From a bacterium (GTDB taxonomy: Bacteria > Patescibacteriota > Saccharimonadia > CAILAD01 > BJGX01): a DNA stretch of 48,614 nucleotides. Under the pieces are notes generated by a model, which saw only the letters and a program-made list of their open reading frames with translations, was not told the origin of the DNA and searched no databases. The translations under genes and the position numbers were made by a program. Shown one piece after another: positions 7,756-16,540 of the stretch (within the stretch, counting starts at the first letter, position 1; the number at the start of each line of letters is the position of its first letter). The stretch is from positions 1 to 48,614 of the forward strand of contig JAKOQC010000097.1 in the NCBI GenBank assembly GCA_029778565.1. The letters run 5' to 3'.

Positions 7756-7829
7756 TGGCTGGAGCTGGAATTGAACCAGCGACCTCAGGCTTATGAGTCC
7801 CGCGCTCTAACCAACTGAGCTATCCAGCC
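7753..7829 (-). tRNA. tRNA with CAT anticodon, probably elongator tRNA-Met
   Basis: On the minus strand: acceptor GGCTGGA/TCCAGCC, discriminator A, encoded CCA, D-arm GCTCAGTTGGTTAGAGC, anticodon loop CTCATAA, T-loop TTCAATT. The acceptor is fully paired, so it is not the initiator. GGCT-start and the D-arm resemble bacterial elongator Met. The pair closing the anticodon loop is an A/G mismatch. Confidence 0.92.
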
Positions 7830-7904
7830 TCGTTCGATTTCTGCTTCAACTTTCATTAGTTTAATAATTAAACTAATTCCAGTTTACACGTAAATCATCC
7901 TCTT

Positions 7905-7944
7905 CAATCAAAAAACAGCTATCGAATGCTGTCGTTTTTGATTG
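7905..7944. terminator. Inverted repeat in the 250-base gap before the micro-gene
   Basis: CAATCAAAAA and TTTTTGATTG enclose AGC/GCT, giving a bidirectional terminator-like hairpin. No gene ends here in either direction, so it may block read-through from the tRNA or be a remnant. The rest of 7830-8078 holds a possible TATAAT (7997-8002) and nothing else I can name. Confidence 0.5.
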
Positions 7945-8078
7945 GTTAAAAAATGACTGCTTTATTTTACCAGATAGGGTAGATATAGTAAATATTTATA
8001 ATAAACAGAAATAGTAGATAACTTGAATAATAGAGTCTTATTCGTTACCATAAGAGTAATAGTAAAAAGGAACAAATA

Positions 8079-8237
8079 ATGGCAACAAAAAGCAGAACCG
8101 GTAAATCAACTCTGACCAAGAAAAAAAAGAAATATTTTGACCCAATAATTTTGGTTGCTATTCTTTGCATAGCCTTAGCTGGAATGGCCTTTGTGCTTTA
8201 TGCCAGTGCCGCTACGGTTGAATCAGTAGTTCGCTAG
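8079..8237 (+). CDS. Micro-protein with one membrane segment (52 aa)
   Basis: ATG 8079 follows AAAAAGGAAC by six bases and the frame closes with TAG at 8235. The product has a very basic N-terminus (a run of five Lys after TLTK), then a hydrophobic stretch of about 22 residues (IILVAILCIALAGMAFVLYA), then a short polar tail. This is the topology of a small inner-membrane protein with the N-terminus in the cytoplasm. It lies just upstream of the FtsB-like gene and points the same way. Family not recognised; too short for routine gene callers. Confidence 0.6.
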   Translation: MATKSRTGKSTLTKKKKKYFDPIILVAILCIALAGMAFVLYASAATVESVVR

Positions 8238-8274
8238 AACACCATCATATTCTTTGTTATGCTAAAATATTAAT

Positions 8275-8670
8275 ATGCGTAAGCTATTTGATTTTACACG
8301 CTTGGCGTTTTGGATTGGCCTCGGCATTATTATTTATATGTTTGCGGTTTTAACGAACGAGACGGGTAAGAACTATAATTTGCGAGCTAAAACAGATGAG
8401 TTAGATAATCAAATCACTCAGCTACAGTCTCAAATAGAAGAACTTGGGTATAAAGTAACCTATTATCAAACTGCAGACTACAAAGAAAAAGTAGCTCGAG
8501 ATAAACTTGGTATGCAAAAACCAGGTGAACAGGTAGTAATTGTACAAAAGGCTGATGCCACGACTAGTGTAGTGCAGCCAACACAGCAGGTAGAGTTAAA
8601 GACCAAAGAAGAAATAGAGGCCGAAAAACCACACTGGCAACAATGGCGCGAATTCTTATTTGGGTCTTGA
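8275..8670 (+). CDS. FtsB/DivIC-like septum formation initiator
   Basis: A 131-residue bitopic protein: one membrane segment near residues 10-28 (AFWIGLGIIIYMFAVL), then a coiled coil (LDNQITQLQSQIEEL), then the FtsB/DivIC signature in which a tyrosine-rich turn precedes KEKVARDKLGMQKPGE. Family members link early and late divisome proteins. The C-terminal tail (residues 95-131) is a polar extension. An extended -10 box, TGCTAAAAT, ends six bases before the ATG with no Shine-Dalgarno site, so the mRNA is likely leaderless. tRNA-fMet follows 45 bases later. Confidence 0.85.
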   Translation: MRKLFDFTRLAFWIGLGIIIYMFAVLTNETGKNYNLRAKTDELDNQITQLQSQIEELGYKVTYYQTADYKEKVARDKLGMQKPGEQVVIVQKADATTSVVQPTQQVELKTKEEIEAEKPHWQQWREFLFGS

Positions 8671-8715
8671 AAAACCAGATGGTTTCGGTTATAATTTGCA
8701 AGTACTAAAATCTAC

Positions 8716-8790
8716 CGCGGGGTAGAGCAGTGGCAGCTCGTCGGGCTCATAACCCGGAGGTCGCAGGTTCGAATCCTGCCCCCGCTACCA
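8716..8790 (+). tRNA. Initiator tRNA-fMet (CAT)
   Basis: Initiator hallmarks: C1 faces T72 (mismatch) in acceptor CGCGGGG/CCCCGCT, and three G:C pairs flank the anticodon loop (GGG CTCATAA CCC). CCA is encoded. The 3' end, from the T-loop edge, is repeated 150 bases downstream. Confidence 0.96.
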
Positions 8791-8922
8791 AGAAAAAATC
8801 CCAACTTTGGTTGGGTTTTTTTCTTTGAATTGGACAAAGGTTTGGTTCTGCGACGCCAAGTTTTACTTGGCTAGTCGCAGGGGCGGTGAAGCGAGTGTAA
8901 CGAGTGGAAAGGCGCAGCCGCT
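8791..8922 (+). other. Candidate mini-element at tRNA-fMet (spacer between the two tRNA ends)
   Basis: No reading frame of note. After the terminator it contains a long nested hairpin: CTGCGAC-GCCAAG / CTTGGC-TA-GTCGCAG (8848-8880), then a G-rich stretch with GTGGAAAGGCGCAG that resembles the shared core of the Lys and Pro spacers with one small gap. It ends with GGCGCAGCC just before the duplicated tRNA end. Confidence 0.6.
8799..8823 (+). terminator. Terminator after tRNA-fMet
   Basis: CCCAAC/GTTGGG stem (8800-8805, 8810-8815) with TTTG loop and eight T. The A-rich/T-rich outer stem can be extended back almost to CCA. Confidence 0.9.
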
Positions 8923-8942
8923 ATCCTGCCCCCGCTACTAAG
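8923..8942 (+). repeat. Duplicated 3' end of tRNA-fMet
   Basis: Matches 8773-8792 at 19 of 20 bases (CCA has become CTA). It begins at the last two T-loop bases and runs through the acceptor to two bases past CCA. Offset 150 bases. Confidence 0.93.
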
Positions 8943-9039
8943 CAAAAAAACATAGTTTCTATTCTGTCTTACTACAATAATTATGGCTTTAGAGTTATTC
9001 GTATGATAATCTGAAAGTAAATAATAATAAGGAGCAATT

Positions 9040-9411
9040 ATGGCTAACTCAGATAATGGCAGTGATACAAAACTACTTTTTTTAAAAACAGCAAGAGTGC
9101 TAACCTATATAGTCTATGCGTTTATGTTGGTTGCAGTAATATTTTTATCCATTGGCTTTTTCTTGTTATTATTTGGAGCAAATCCAAACGTTGGCTTTAC
9201 TCAATTTGTTTACAAAGTAGCTGCAGAGTTTTTGCAGCCATTTAGAGGAATATTCCCAGCACATCAGGTGGGTGAAACTGGTTACTTTAGTACATCTGCA
9301 CTATTTGCGATTATTATCTATATCTTACTTGCACTTGGTATAAATTCATTGATTACATATATAACAGCTAAGATGTTGCTTCACCAAAAAGAGCTAGAAA
9401 AACTTAGCTAA
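9040..9411 (+). CDS. YggT-family membrane protein
   Basis: 123 residues with two main hydrophobic blocks (about 20-50 and 88-112). Between them is the YggT signature, a conserved PF-R-x-x-P turn (FLQPFRGIFPAH). Family members are small inner-membrane proteins linked in other bacteria to cell division or osmotic stress; the biochemical role is not settled. Good Shine-Dalgarno site AAGGAG seven bases before the ATG, and a possible extended -10 box near 9004-9012. Single-gene unit between the tRNA-fMet element and tilS. Confidence 0.78.
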   Translation: MANSDNGSDTKLLFLKTARVLTYIVYAFMLVAVIFLSIGFFLLLFGANPNVGFTQFVYKVAAEFLQPFRGIFPAHQVGETGYFSTSALFAIIIYILLALGINSLITYITAKMLLHQKELEKLS

Positions 9412-9480
9412 AGCATTTCTTGGTAGTAAACCTAGGTAATATAGGTGGTCATTTAGCTTATACAAGATATTAAAAGCAGG

Positions 9481-9494
9481 TATAATACATAGTA
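9481..9494 (+). promoter_or_regulatory. Leaderless-type promoter of tilS
   Basis: GGTATAAT (TATAAT 9481-9486) ends eight bases before the tilS ATG, so transcription should begin at or next to the start codon. No Shine-Dalgarno site is present. Confidence 0.6.
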
Positions 9495-10823
9495 ATGCTC
9501 AGTACTCGGCTACACGACCATTTACAGGCAACCGATCTGCTACCCCCACAATCAAAATTAGTGGTGGCTGTTTCTGGTGGGGTAGATTCTGTTGCCCTTC
9601 TAAATATGTTACATGAGCTACAAGATTTTTATGGTTGGCAAATGGTTGTTGCACACTTAGATCATAATGCTCGTCCTTCTAGTGCACATGATGCCCAATT
9701 TGTTGCTGGCTTGGCAGAATCGTACAATATGCCGTTTTATTTAGAAAAACTCAGTAAAGACAATGCGACAACAGAGGCAGCATGGCGAGCTGCACGATAC
9801 TCATTCTTAGAAAGACTTCGTGAAGAGCTCAATTACCATACTATTGTTACCGCTCACCATGGCGACGATCGAATTGAGACAGCAGTATTTAACTCTATTA
9901 GGGGGGCTGACAGGGAAGGTATTACCGCCCTCAAAGCAAAACGCGGCAATGTTTCTCGCCCGCTTTTACCTTTTAGTAAGGCCGAAATTATTACCTATGC
10001 CAACCTCAAAGAATTACCATTTATTACCGATGAAACAAATACTGACATTGGTTTTAGTCGTAACTATGTACGCGAAGAGCTCTTACCGCTGGGCAGCACA
10101 ATGTATCGTAACTTTCGTCATTCGTTTCATACTGTGCTAAATCATCTAGAAGATTTGAACAAAAAGATCTCACTAAGACTGCATAATGTTGTTACAGATC
10201 TTACCTTAAGTTCATCCACCGAGAGTGTCGAGCTTGCCAAAGAGGGTTTTCGTAATTTGCCTGATACAATTGCTCTTAATGTAATTGCACTCTTGGCAAA
10301 ACAGCTAAGCCCAGGTATTGGTCTTAGTCAGAGCAATCTAAGGCAAGCACTTGGTTTTTGGCAAACCGGCAAAAGTGGTAGTAGCAAAAACCTTAAGGCT
10401 GGCTTGCAACTCTCGATAGGATATGATACCGTAAGAATCGCATATCATACCGACGAAACCCCACTCACTTCTGAAGAAACTGCTCGATTGCTTACCGATT
10501 CTAGCCCCTATCAAAATAAACATTTTACCATCCAAATGACAGGCTCTATTGCTCAGGGGGATGATTCTGTCATTTTAAAACCAGCAAAATATTATGTACG
10601 TTTGCGCCAGAGTGGCGACAGAATTGCTCCTATTGGTTTGCAGGGCAGCAAGAAATTACAAGATATATTTGTTGATAAAAAAATACCGCGAGAGCTCAGA
10701 GGACATTGGCCTATCATTGTAAATAGTCGTAATGAGGTAGTATGGGTGCCATTTATTGCCACGAGTCGCAACCACAGTGTTGACTCAAAAAGCGGTATAA
10801 AGATAGTTTGTAAGAAGAATTAA
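9495..10823 (+). CDS. tilS: tRNA(Ile)-lysidine synthase
   Basis: Attaches lysine to C34 of tRNA-Ile(CAU) so that it reads AUA and is charged with Ile rather than Met; essential in most bacteria. The PP-loop ATP pyrophosphatase motif SGGVDS is at residues 28-33, followed by HLDHNARP and the family motif AHHGDDRIET. Length 442, including the C-terminal TilS domain with RLRQSGDRI. It is the first gene of a unit with ftsH, whose start is two bases after the tilS stop; tilS-ftsH adjacency is common in Gram-positive bacteria. The probable substrate tRNA is at 417-492. Confidence 0.95.
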   Translation: MLSTRLHDHLQATDLLPPQSKLVVAVSGGVDSVALLNMLHELQDFYGWQMVVAHLDHNARPSSAHDAQFVAGLAESYNMPFYLEKLSKDNATTEAAWRAARYSFLERLREELNYHTIVTAHHGDDRIETAVFNSIRGADREGITALKAKRGNVSRPLLPFSKAEIITYANLKELPFITDETNTDIGFSRNYVREELLPLGSTMYRNFRHSFHTVLNHLEDLNKKISLRLHNVVTDLTLSSSTESVELAKEGFRNLPDTIALNVIALLAKQLSPGIGLSQSNLRQALGFWQTGKSGSSKNLKAGLQLSIGYDTVRIAYHTDETPLTSEETARLLTDSSPYQNKHFTIQMTGSIAQGDDSVILKPAKYYVRLRQSGDRIAPIGLQGSKKLQDIFVDKKIPRELRGHWPIIVNSRNEVVWVPFIATSRNHSVDSKSGIKIVCKKN

Positions 10824-10825
10824 TT

Positions 10826-12652
10826 ATGATGAAAAAGATACCACGACAGGTTTTTTATATTGTAGCTGCCTTAGTTATTCTGGGTGGCTTGCTTGCCTAT
10901 GCAAATTTTAGTGAGCCCAAAACTACCCAGGTGAGTATTAGTAAAATGATAGAACAGGCCAACGCTGGCCAGATAGATAAGATAGAAGTTGCTGGTGATA
11001 ATCTTACTATCACACTTAAAGATGGTACAAAAGAAGAAGCTATAAAAGAGTCAAACACCAATCTAAAAGACTACGGTATTGATTACACAAAGGTAAAAGT
11101 TGAAGCGAAAAATCCTGATTCTGGATTGACAAAAATTTTTGATTTTCTCCTAACAATACTGCCTATTGCACTTATTATTGGCTTCTTCTACTTTATTATG
11201 CGCCAGGCGCAAGGTAGCAATAACCAGGCAATGAGCTTTGGTAAGAGCAAAGCACGTGTGTTTGGTCTAGAAAAAGAAAAAGTAAAATTTAGCGATGTAG
11301 CCGGTGCGATAGAGGCTAAGACTGAATTGCAAGAAATTGTAGAGTTTCTAAAATACCCTACCAAATTTGAATCACTTGGCGCAAAGATTCCAAAAGGGGT
11401 ACTGCTATTTGGCTCACCTGGTACGGGTAAAACTCTTTTGGCCCGTGCTGTGGCGGGTGAAGCAGATGTGCCTTTCTTTTCTATCTCAGGTTCGGAATTT
11501 GTAGAAATGTTTGTGGGTGTAGGCGCTAGTCGTGTACGAGATCTCTTTGGTAAAGCTAAGAAAAATGCACCATGTATTATTTTTATAGACGAGATTGATG
11601 CTGTTGGTCGTCAACGTGGTGCTGGCTTAGGAGGTGGTCATGACGAGCGCGAACAAACACTTAACCAGATATTGGTAGAAATGGATGGATTTGAGCAAGG
11701 TACTAATATAATTGTAATGGCTGCTACCAACAGACCAGATGTACTCGACCCAGCGTTACTTCGTCCAGGTAGGTTTGATCGTCGTATTACACTCGATGCA
11801 CCAGACATGAAGGCCCGTGAAGAAATTTTAGAAGTACACACCAAGAATAAGCCACTTGATAGCTCGGTAAAACTCGGTGAGATTGCCCGTAAGACACCCG
11901 GCGTATCTGGTGCCGACTTAGCAAATATAGCCAACGAAGCCGCTATCTTTGCTGCTCGGGCAAACCGCAAAAAGCTAAGCCAGGCAGATTTTCACGAAGC
12001 GGTCGAAAAGATTGCCCTTGGCCCAGAACGTAAAAGTCATATTCTTAATGATGATGAGAAAAAGCTTACAGCTTACCACGAAGCCGGACATGCTTTAATG
12101 AGCCACTTACTACCAAAATGCCACCCTGTACACAAGGTATCAATTGTTAGTCGTGGTATGGCAGGTGGGGTTACCTGGAGTCTTCCAGAAGAAGATAAAC
12201 ATTTACACTCGATTGCTGATTTTAAAGACGATCTTGCTATGAGCTTGGGCGGTCGTAGTGCCGAAAAAATTGTCTTTGGTGAAGAAAATATTACTACAGG
12301 CGCTGAGAGCGATCTTAAACATGCTAATGAGCTCGCTAAGCGAATGGTAACAGAATATGGTATGAGTGATAAACTTAAAAACCGATTCTTTGGTGACGGT
12401 GAAGGCTCGGTCTTTTTAGGTCGTAGTATGGGCGAAGGAAGAAATTACTCAGAAGAAATGGCCGCTACTATAGATAGCGAAGTTGCCAAACTCATCAACG
12501 AGGCAACCAAGAAGGCTGAAGACACGATTCGTAAAAATCGTAAAAAACTCGATCTTATTGCTACTACCTTAATAGAGAAAGAAACTCTTGAAGGCCCTGC
12601 TTTTGCTAAATTGTTTAATCCTATTGATAAGGCAGCACGAAAAAAAGCTTAG
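10826..12652 (+). CDS. ftsH: ATP-dependent zinc metalloprotease FtsH
   Basis: Membrane-bound AAA+ protease that extracts and degrades membrane and short-lived proteins. Order: N-terminal membrane segment (residues 8-26), small extracytoplasmic domain, second membrane segment (about 104-124), AAA+ module with Walker A GSPGTGKT (about 195), Walker [11 protein letters not shown] and second region of homology [20 protein letters not shown], then the M41 protease with HEAGH (about 416) and the third zinc ligand Asp in [11 protein letters not shown]. Length 608, normal. Two adjacent ATG codons make the exact start uncertain by one residue. No clear ribosome site; probably coupled to tilS. Confidence 0.97.
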   Translation: MMKKIPRQVFYIVAALVILGGLLAYANFSEPKTTQVSISKMIEQANAGQIDKIEVAGDNLTITLKDGTKEEAIKESNTNLKDYGIDYTKVKVEAKNPDSGLTKIFDFLLTILPIALIIGFFYFIMRQAQGSNNQAMSFGKSKARVFGLEKEKVKFSDVAGAIEAKTELQEIVEFLKYPTKFESLGAKIPKGVLLFGSPGTGKTLLARAVAGEADVPFFSISGSEFVEMFVGVGASRVRDLFGKAKKNAPCIIFIDEIDAVGRQRGAGLGGGHDEREQTLNQILVEMDGFEQGTNIIVMAATNRPDVLDPALLRPGRFDRRITLDAPDMKAREEILEVHTKNKPLDSSVKLGEIARKTPGVSGADLANIANEAAIFAARANRKKLSQADFHEAVEKIALGPERKSHILNDDEKKLTAYHEAGHALMSHLLPKCHPVHKVSIVSRGMAGGVTWSLPEEDKHLHSIADFKDDLAMSLGGRSAEKIVFGEENITTGAESDLKHANELAKRMVTEYGMSDKLKNRFFGDGEGSVFLGRSMGEGRNYSEEMAATIDSEVAKLINEATKKAEDTIRKNRKKLDLIATTLIEKETLEGPAFAKLFNPIDKAARKKA

Positions 12653-12713
12653 CTTAGCTTGACCGCTAATAACCATAACCTCTATACTACTTATATAAAT
12701 ATGTGTGGAGTAT

Positions 12714-14873
12714 ATGCCCGAAGAGCAGATAGCTGAAATAGCTACACCTGGTTGGTTGAAGGTTACAACTTGGTTGTTAATAATAACAACAGGAATTATA
12801 TTAATAATTCTTTTTTTCTGGTGGCGAGAATATACCGTCAAGATAGATGAGCTTGCCTCTCGTAACTATGTTGGCAAGATAGATACGGGGGATTTCTTAA
12901 AGCAAGGAATGAGTGCAGATATTGGCCAGCTAAGTGTAGATGGTAATGCAACTATTAATGGCGATCTGCATGTTACTGGTAGTATTACATCAGGTAGTAA
13001 TGCTTCGGCCGCTACAGACTCGACAGGTTATTATTCTAATTACTATACAGCTGGTTGTAATTCTCAAGTAATTTGTAATTCAACACTACTACAAGCTGCT
13101 AAAGAGTTTGTAATTCAACCAAGTAGCCCATATGTAGTTGGCGGTACAATTCGCGGTAATACTACTCAGGCTGTGGACTTGCTGCAACTGCAGAATGCCT
13201 CTGGATATTCTATGGTAAATGTTACTGCCAATGGTCAGCTGGGCATTAATAATCCTAGCCCTGTTACCACGCTAGATGTTAATGGAACTGGTCACTTTAC
13301 TGGTCATACCGCCTTTGGTAATGTATCGGCTATAGATAATCCAAGCATTCTCACACCCCTAACGGGTACACCAATTATTCGTGTTAATGGTACACAAGAG
13401 GTGCTTAATACACTTACACCAGGCTACAACTACTATTCTGGTGCGTCTTCAGAGTACTTTATTAATCTTGGCCAGTCAGCAACTGCTCATTACTTTACTG
13501 GCGGGTATCATGCAGGTGAGATTGTGAGCGGTAACCCTCAAGATTATCTTGGGCTTGCGGGTGATGCAGGGCTTGCTATACACGAAGGCACGGGTAATAT
13601 TGGCCTAATGGGTGGTGTACTTGGGTATGCATATAATAATTCTAGTGGTACATTAACTGCCGCAGCAGGTACATTTGGATATCTAAAAAATAACGATAGC
13701 GGCACCATTTCTAATGGTAATGGTGCTGGAGGACTTCTAGAAAACCCTAGTACCGGTTCGTACGATATTGCGAATGGTCTGAGTGGCCAAGTATATAATG
13801 GTGGAGTCTTTGGTGGCGGTAGCGGCAATATTGATAATGCAAATGGTGTTACAGCAGGTGTCTTTAATAGAAGTAGTGGAACCATTACCAATGTTTCGGT
13901 TATTGACGTTCAGGCGGTAACTAACACTGGTGGTGGTACGATTGATAATATTCGCGGTATTTATATTGCTGATCAAAGTGGTGTTGCTGTAAGTGGCGTT
14001 AATTATAATCTCGAATCAATGGGCACCAACAGCAAAAATGTGTTTCATGGTAAAGTATCGGTTGGTGGTGATTCTAGTGTTTTTGGCACCAACTCTAGGC
14101 TAATGATTAATCATAACCCTTCTCTTAGCTGGGAAACGACCGACAATGCTGCTATTGCTCAAATTAATGTTAGCGGTGCTAATACAGCGTTGGTAGTACA
14201 AGGCGCAGCATTCTCTACAGGTGACCTACAACAATGGCAAAACTATACTGGTACGGTGCTTGGTAGGATAACACAAGACGGAGCAGTTGCTATTGGTTCG
14301 AGTACTTCTCCAACCCACAAACTTACTGTCACAGATACAACCACTACTGATGTTGCCAAATTCAATGGTTCTGGTGGCACTCAGTGTACCGTAGTTACTG
14401 GTACTGGTTGGAGTTGTAGCTCTGACGAAAGTCTTAAAACTAACATTGTTAAGATTGCTAACGGCATGGATATTGTTAGTCAACTTCAGGGCGTTACCTA
14501 CAACTGGAAGTCAGATCCTACCGGCACTCAGCAAGACGGTTTTATTGCCCAGGACATCCAAAAGATTTTACCCGAACTGGTAACCACTGACTCTAATGGC
14601 AAACTCTCACTCAATAAAGATGGCATTATGCCCTTTATTGTAGAAGCTATTAAAGAACAGAACGGTAATATAGATAAAACCAATCAACAACTAGCCGACC
14701 AAGGTATAAAACTAACAACTTTAAGCGATGAGTTAGTTGCCCTTAGCAAGCGTGTAGACCAACAAAATGCCGATATACAAGAGTTAAAAACTCAAGTACA
14801 AGAGTTAAATAATCGACTGCAAAAACTCGAACCAACTACTACTGCACCAACCAAAACTACATCCGCACCATAA
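12714..14873 (+). CDS. Membrane-anchored fibre-like protein with C-terminal peptidase S74 chaperone domain
   Basis: About 719 residues. An N-terminal membrane segment (about 12-38) is followed by a long Gly/Asn/Ser/Thr-rich region with short beta-repeat character (for example VDGNATINGDLHVTGS), then a peptidase S74 domain from about residue 568 (SSDESLKTNI, GVTYNW, GFIAQDIQKILPE) and a final coiled coil (about 650-705). S74 domains come from phage tail spikes and endosialidases, where they help trimerisation and cut themselves off with a Ser-Lys dyad; Ser and Lys of SDESLK are present. Here it is anchored by its N-terminus, so a cell-surface trimeric fibre is likely. Start taken at ATG 12714 after GGAG; in-frame GTG 12705 is the alternative. 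Confidence 0.85.
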   Translation: MPEEQIAEIATPGWLKVTTWLLIITTGIILIILFFWWREYTVKIDELASRNYVGKIDTGDFLKQGMSADIGQLSVDGNATINGDLHVTGSITSGSNASAATDSTGYYSNYYTAGCNSQVICNSTLLQAAKEFVIQPSSPYVVGGTIRGNTTQAVDLLQLQNASGYSMVNVTANGQLGINNPSPVTTLDVNGTGHFTGHTAFGNVSAIDNPSILTPLTGTPIIRVNGTQEVLNTLTPGYNYYSGASSEYFINLGQSATAHYFTGGYHAGEIVSGNPQDYLGLAGDAGLAIHEGTGNIGLMGGVLGYAYNNSSGTLTAAAGTFGYLKNNDSGTISNGNGAGGLLENPSTGSYDIANGLSGQVYNGGVFGGGSGNIDNANGVTAGVFNRSSGTITNVSVIDVQAVTNTGGGTIDNIRGIYIADQSGVAVSGVNYNLESMGTNSKNVFHGKVSVGGDSSVFGTNSRLMINHNPSLSWETTDNAAIAQINVSGANTALVVQGAAFSTGDLQQWQNYTGTVLGRITQDGAVAIGSSTSPTHKLTVTDTTTTDVAKFNGSGGTQCTVVTGTGWSCSSDESLKTNIVKIANGMDIVSQLQGVTYNWKSDPTGTQQDGFIAQDIQKILPELVTTDSNGKLSLNKDGIMPFIVEAIKEQNGNIDKTNQQLADQGIKLTTLSDELVALSKRVDQQNADIQELKTQVQELNNRLQKLEPTTTAPTKTTSAP

Positions 14874-14935
14874 TAGCTGATAGCTAAATATTAATATTCG
14901 CCTTTTATCGGCTTACGCAACAGGTTTACTACTGG

Positions 14936-14949
14936 TATAATACCTATCA
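14936..14949 (+). promoter_or_regulatory. Leaderless-type promoter of murJ
   Basis: GGTATAAT (TATAAT 14936-14941) ends eight bases before the GTG start. No ribosome site. Confidence 0.58.
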
Positions 14950-16539
14950 GTGAAAGATATTCTCAAACATATTAATAAATCGCGCACGCTAGGCGTAGCG
15001 GCGTTTTTGATTTCACTTAGCTATCTACTAAGTCGTGTTCTTGGTTTGGTGCGCGACAGACTCTTAGCGAGTAACTTTGGTGTATCTGCCAGCACAGATG
15101 CTTATACGGCTGCATTTCGTATTCCAGACTTATTATTTACAATCCTAGTTTCGGGAGCATTTGCAGTATCGTTTATACCGGTATTTATTGGGTATCTCGA
15201 AAAGAAAAAGGCCGACGAGGGCTGGCATGTGGCCTCTACATTACTAAATATATTTTCTTTAGCTACCCTTGGCTTGGCTGTCATTGCCTTTGTATTGGCA
15301 CCGTATTTAGTAAAGGCACTAGCTCCAGGGTTTGATCAACAACGTTTTGAGTTAACGGTCAATTTAACTCGTATAATGCTTATTACGCCTTTCTTATTTT
15401 CTATATCATCTGTTTTAGGTGCAGTACAACAATCATTTAATCGGTTTACATTATTTGCTCTTGCAAGTGTCTTTTATAATATTGGCATAATTATTGGAAT
15501 TGTCTTTTTCTCTAAATTCTTCCCGAGCCAACCAATCTATGGTGTTGCTTATGGGGTAGTTTTTGGAACTGCTCTACAGACCTTGGTGCAGGTATTTGGT
15601 ATTACAGGATTGGGCTGGAAGTACAAGTTTAGTTTTGACTTTTGGCATCCGGGTGTCACTCGTGTTATTAAGTTAATGGTTCCACGTTCGATAGATTTGG
15701 CAATTGATCAATTTAACTACATTGTCGAGACTGCTATTGGATCTCATCTAACGGTTGGTAGCTTGTCATCATATTATTACGCTAATAATTTAAAGAATGT
15801 GCCGTTAGGCATTTTTGGTACTGCAATTGCTACAGCAGTATTCCCAAGCTTAATTCGGGCTGCTAAATCGAAAGACAAGTCTAACTTGCCGCGAGCAATT
15901 GTGCGTGATATGAGTCTTGTACTGTTTTTTGTGGTACCTAGTGCTGCTATTGCGATAGTTATGCGCGGGTACATTGTAAGACTGCTCTTTGGATTTGGCG
16001 ACCAGGCTACTGCCGACACATTAGGCTGGTTAGCTGGATCTATTGTTGCTACTAGTATGTTCTTTTTGGTGGCTCGAATATTTTACGCTCTCGAAGATAC
16101 TATTACTCCATTACTGACCAGCCTGAGTTCTATTGCTGTAAACATATTCTTTAGTTTTGTCTTAACTGCTAAGTTTGGTGTGTCGGGCCTTGGTATGGCG
16201 CTAAGTATTGCTACATTTTACGAGCTAATTCTTTTAATGATAATTTTGCGCTTTAAGATAGGAGACTATGGCTATCGCACTATAACAATTGTGGCATCTA
16301 AGCTGGTTATAGCCAGCTTAGTAATGAGTGGAGTAATGTATTTAATGATAGTACGGTTCTTCCCGCTGTATAAAGCCGATGTTGGTTTCTTACATATTGC
16401 ACCCAAGTTTGCAGTAATTTCTTTAACTGGTGTAGTAATATTTTTTGCACTAGCAAAAGTTTTACGTGTACCCCAAGCAGATATTGTACTAAAGAGATTA
16501 CTACATCCTATAAAAGTCTTACGACGTGGTAGATTTTAA
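14950..16539 (+). CDS. murJ: Lipid II flippase MurJ (MviN)
   Basis: Moves the peptidoglycan precursor lipid II across the membrane. The 529-residue protein is hydrophobic throughout, consistent with 14 membrane segments. MVF-family features include SRVLGLVRDRLLASNFG at the N-terminus, DAYTAAFRIPDLLF, and later FYALEDTITPLL. The charged Arg residues of the first helix fit the substrate-binding cavity of known MurJ. GTG start at 14950 with a -10 box eight bases upstream. Presence means the cell makes a murein wall. lepA starts one base after its stop codon. Confidence 0.94.
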   Translation: MKDILKHINKSRTLGVAAFLISLSYLLSRVLGLVRDRLLASNFGVSASTDAYTAAFRIPDLLFTILVSGAFAVSFIPVFIGYLEKKKADEGWHVASTLLNIFSLATLGLAVIAFVLAPYLVKALAPGFDQQRFELTVNLTRIMLITPFLFSISSVLGAVQQSFNRFTLFALASVFYNIGIIIGIVFFSKFFPSQPIYGVAYGVVFGTALQTLVQVFGITGLGWKYKFSFDFWHPGVTRVIKLMVPRSIDLAIDQFNYIVETAIGSHLTVGSLSSYYYANNLKNVPLGIFGTAIATAVFPSLIRAAKSKDKSNLPRAIVRDMSLVLFFVVPSAAIAIVMRGYIVRLLFGFGDQATADTLGWLAGSIVATSMFFLVARIFYALEDTITPLLTSLSSIAVNIFFSFVLTAKFGVSGLGMALSIATFYELILLMIILRFKIGDYGYRTITIVASKLVIASLVMSGVMYLMIVRFFPLYKADVGFLHIAPKFAVISLTGVVIFFALAKVLRVPQADIVLKRLLHPIKVLRRGRF

Positions 16540-16540
16540 C

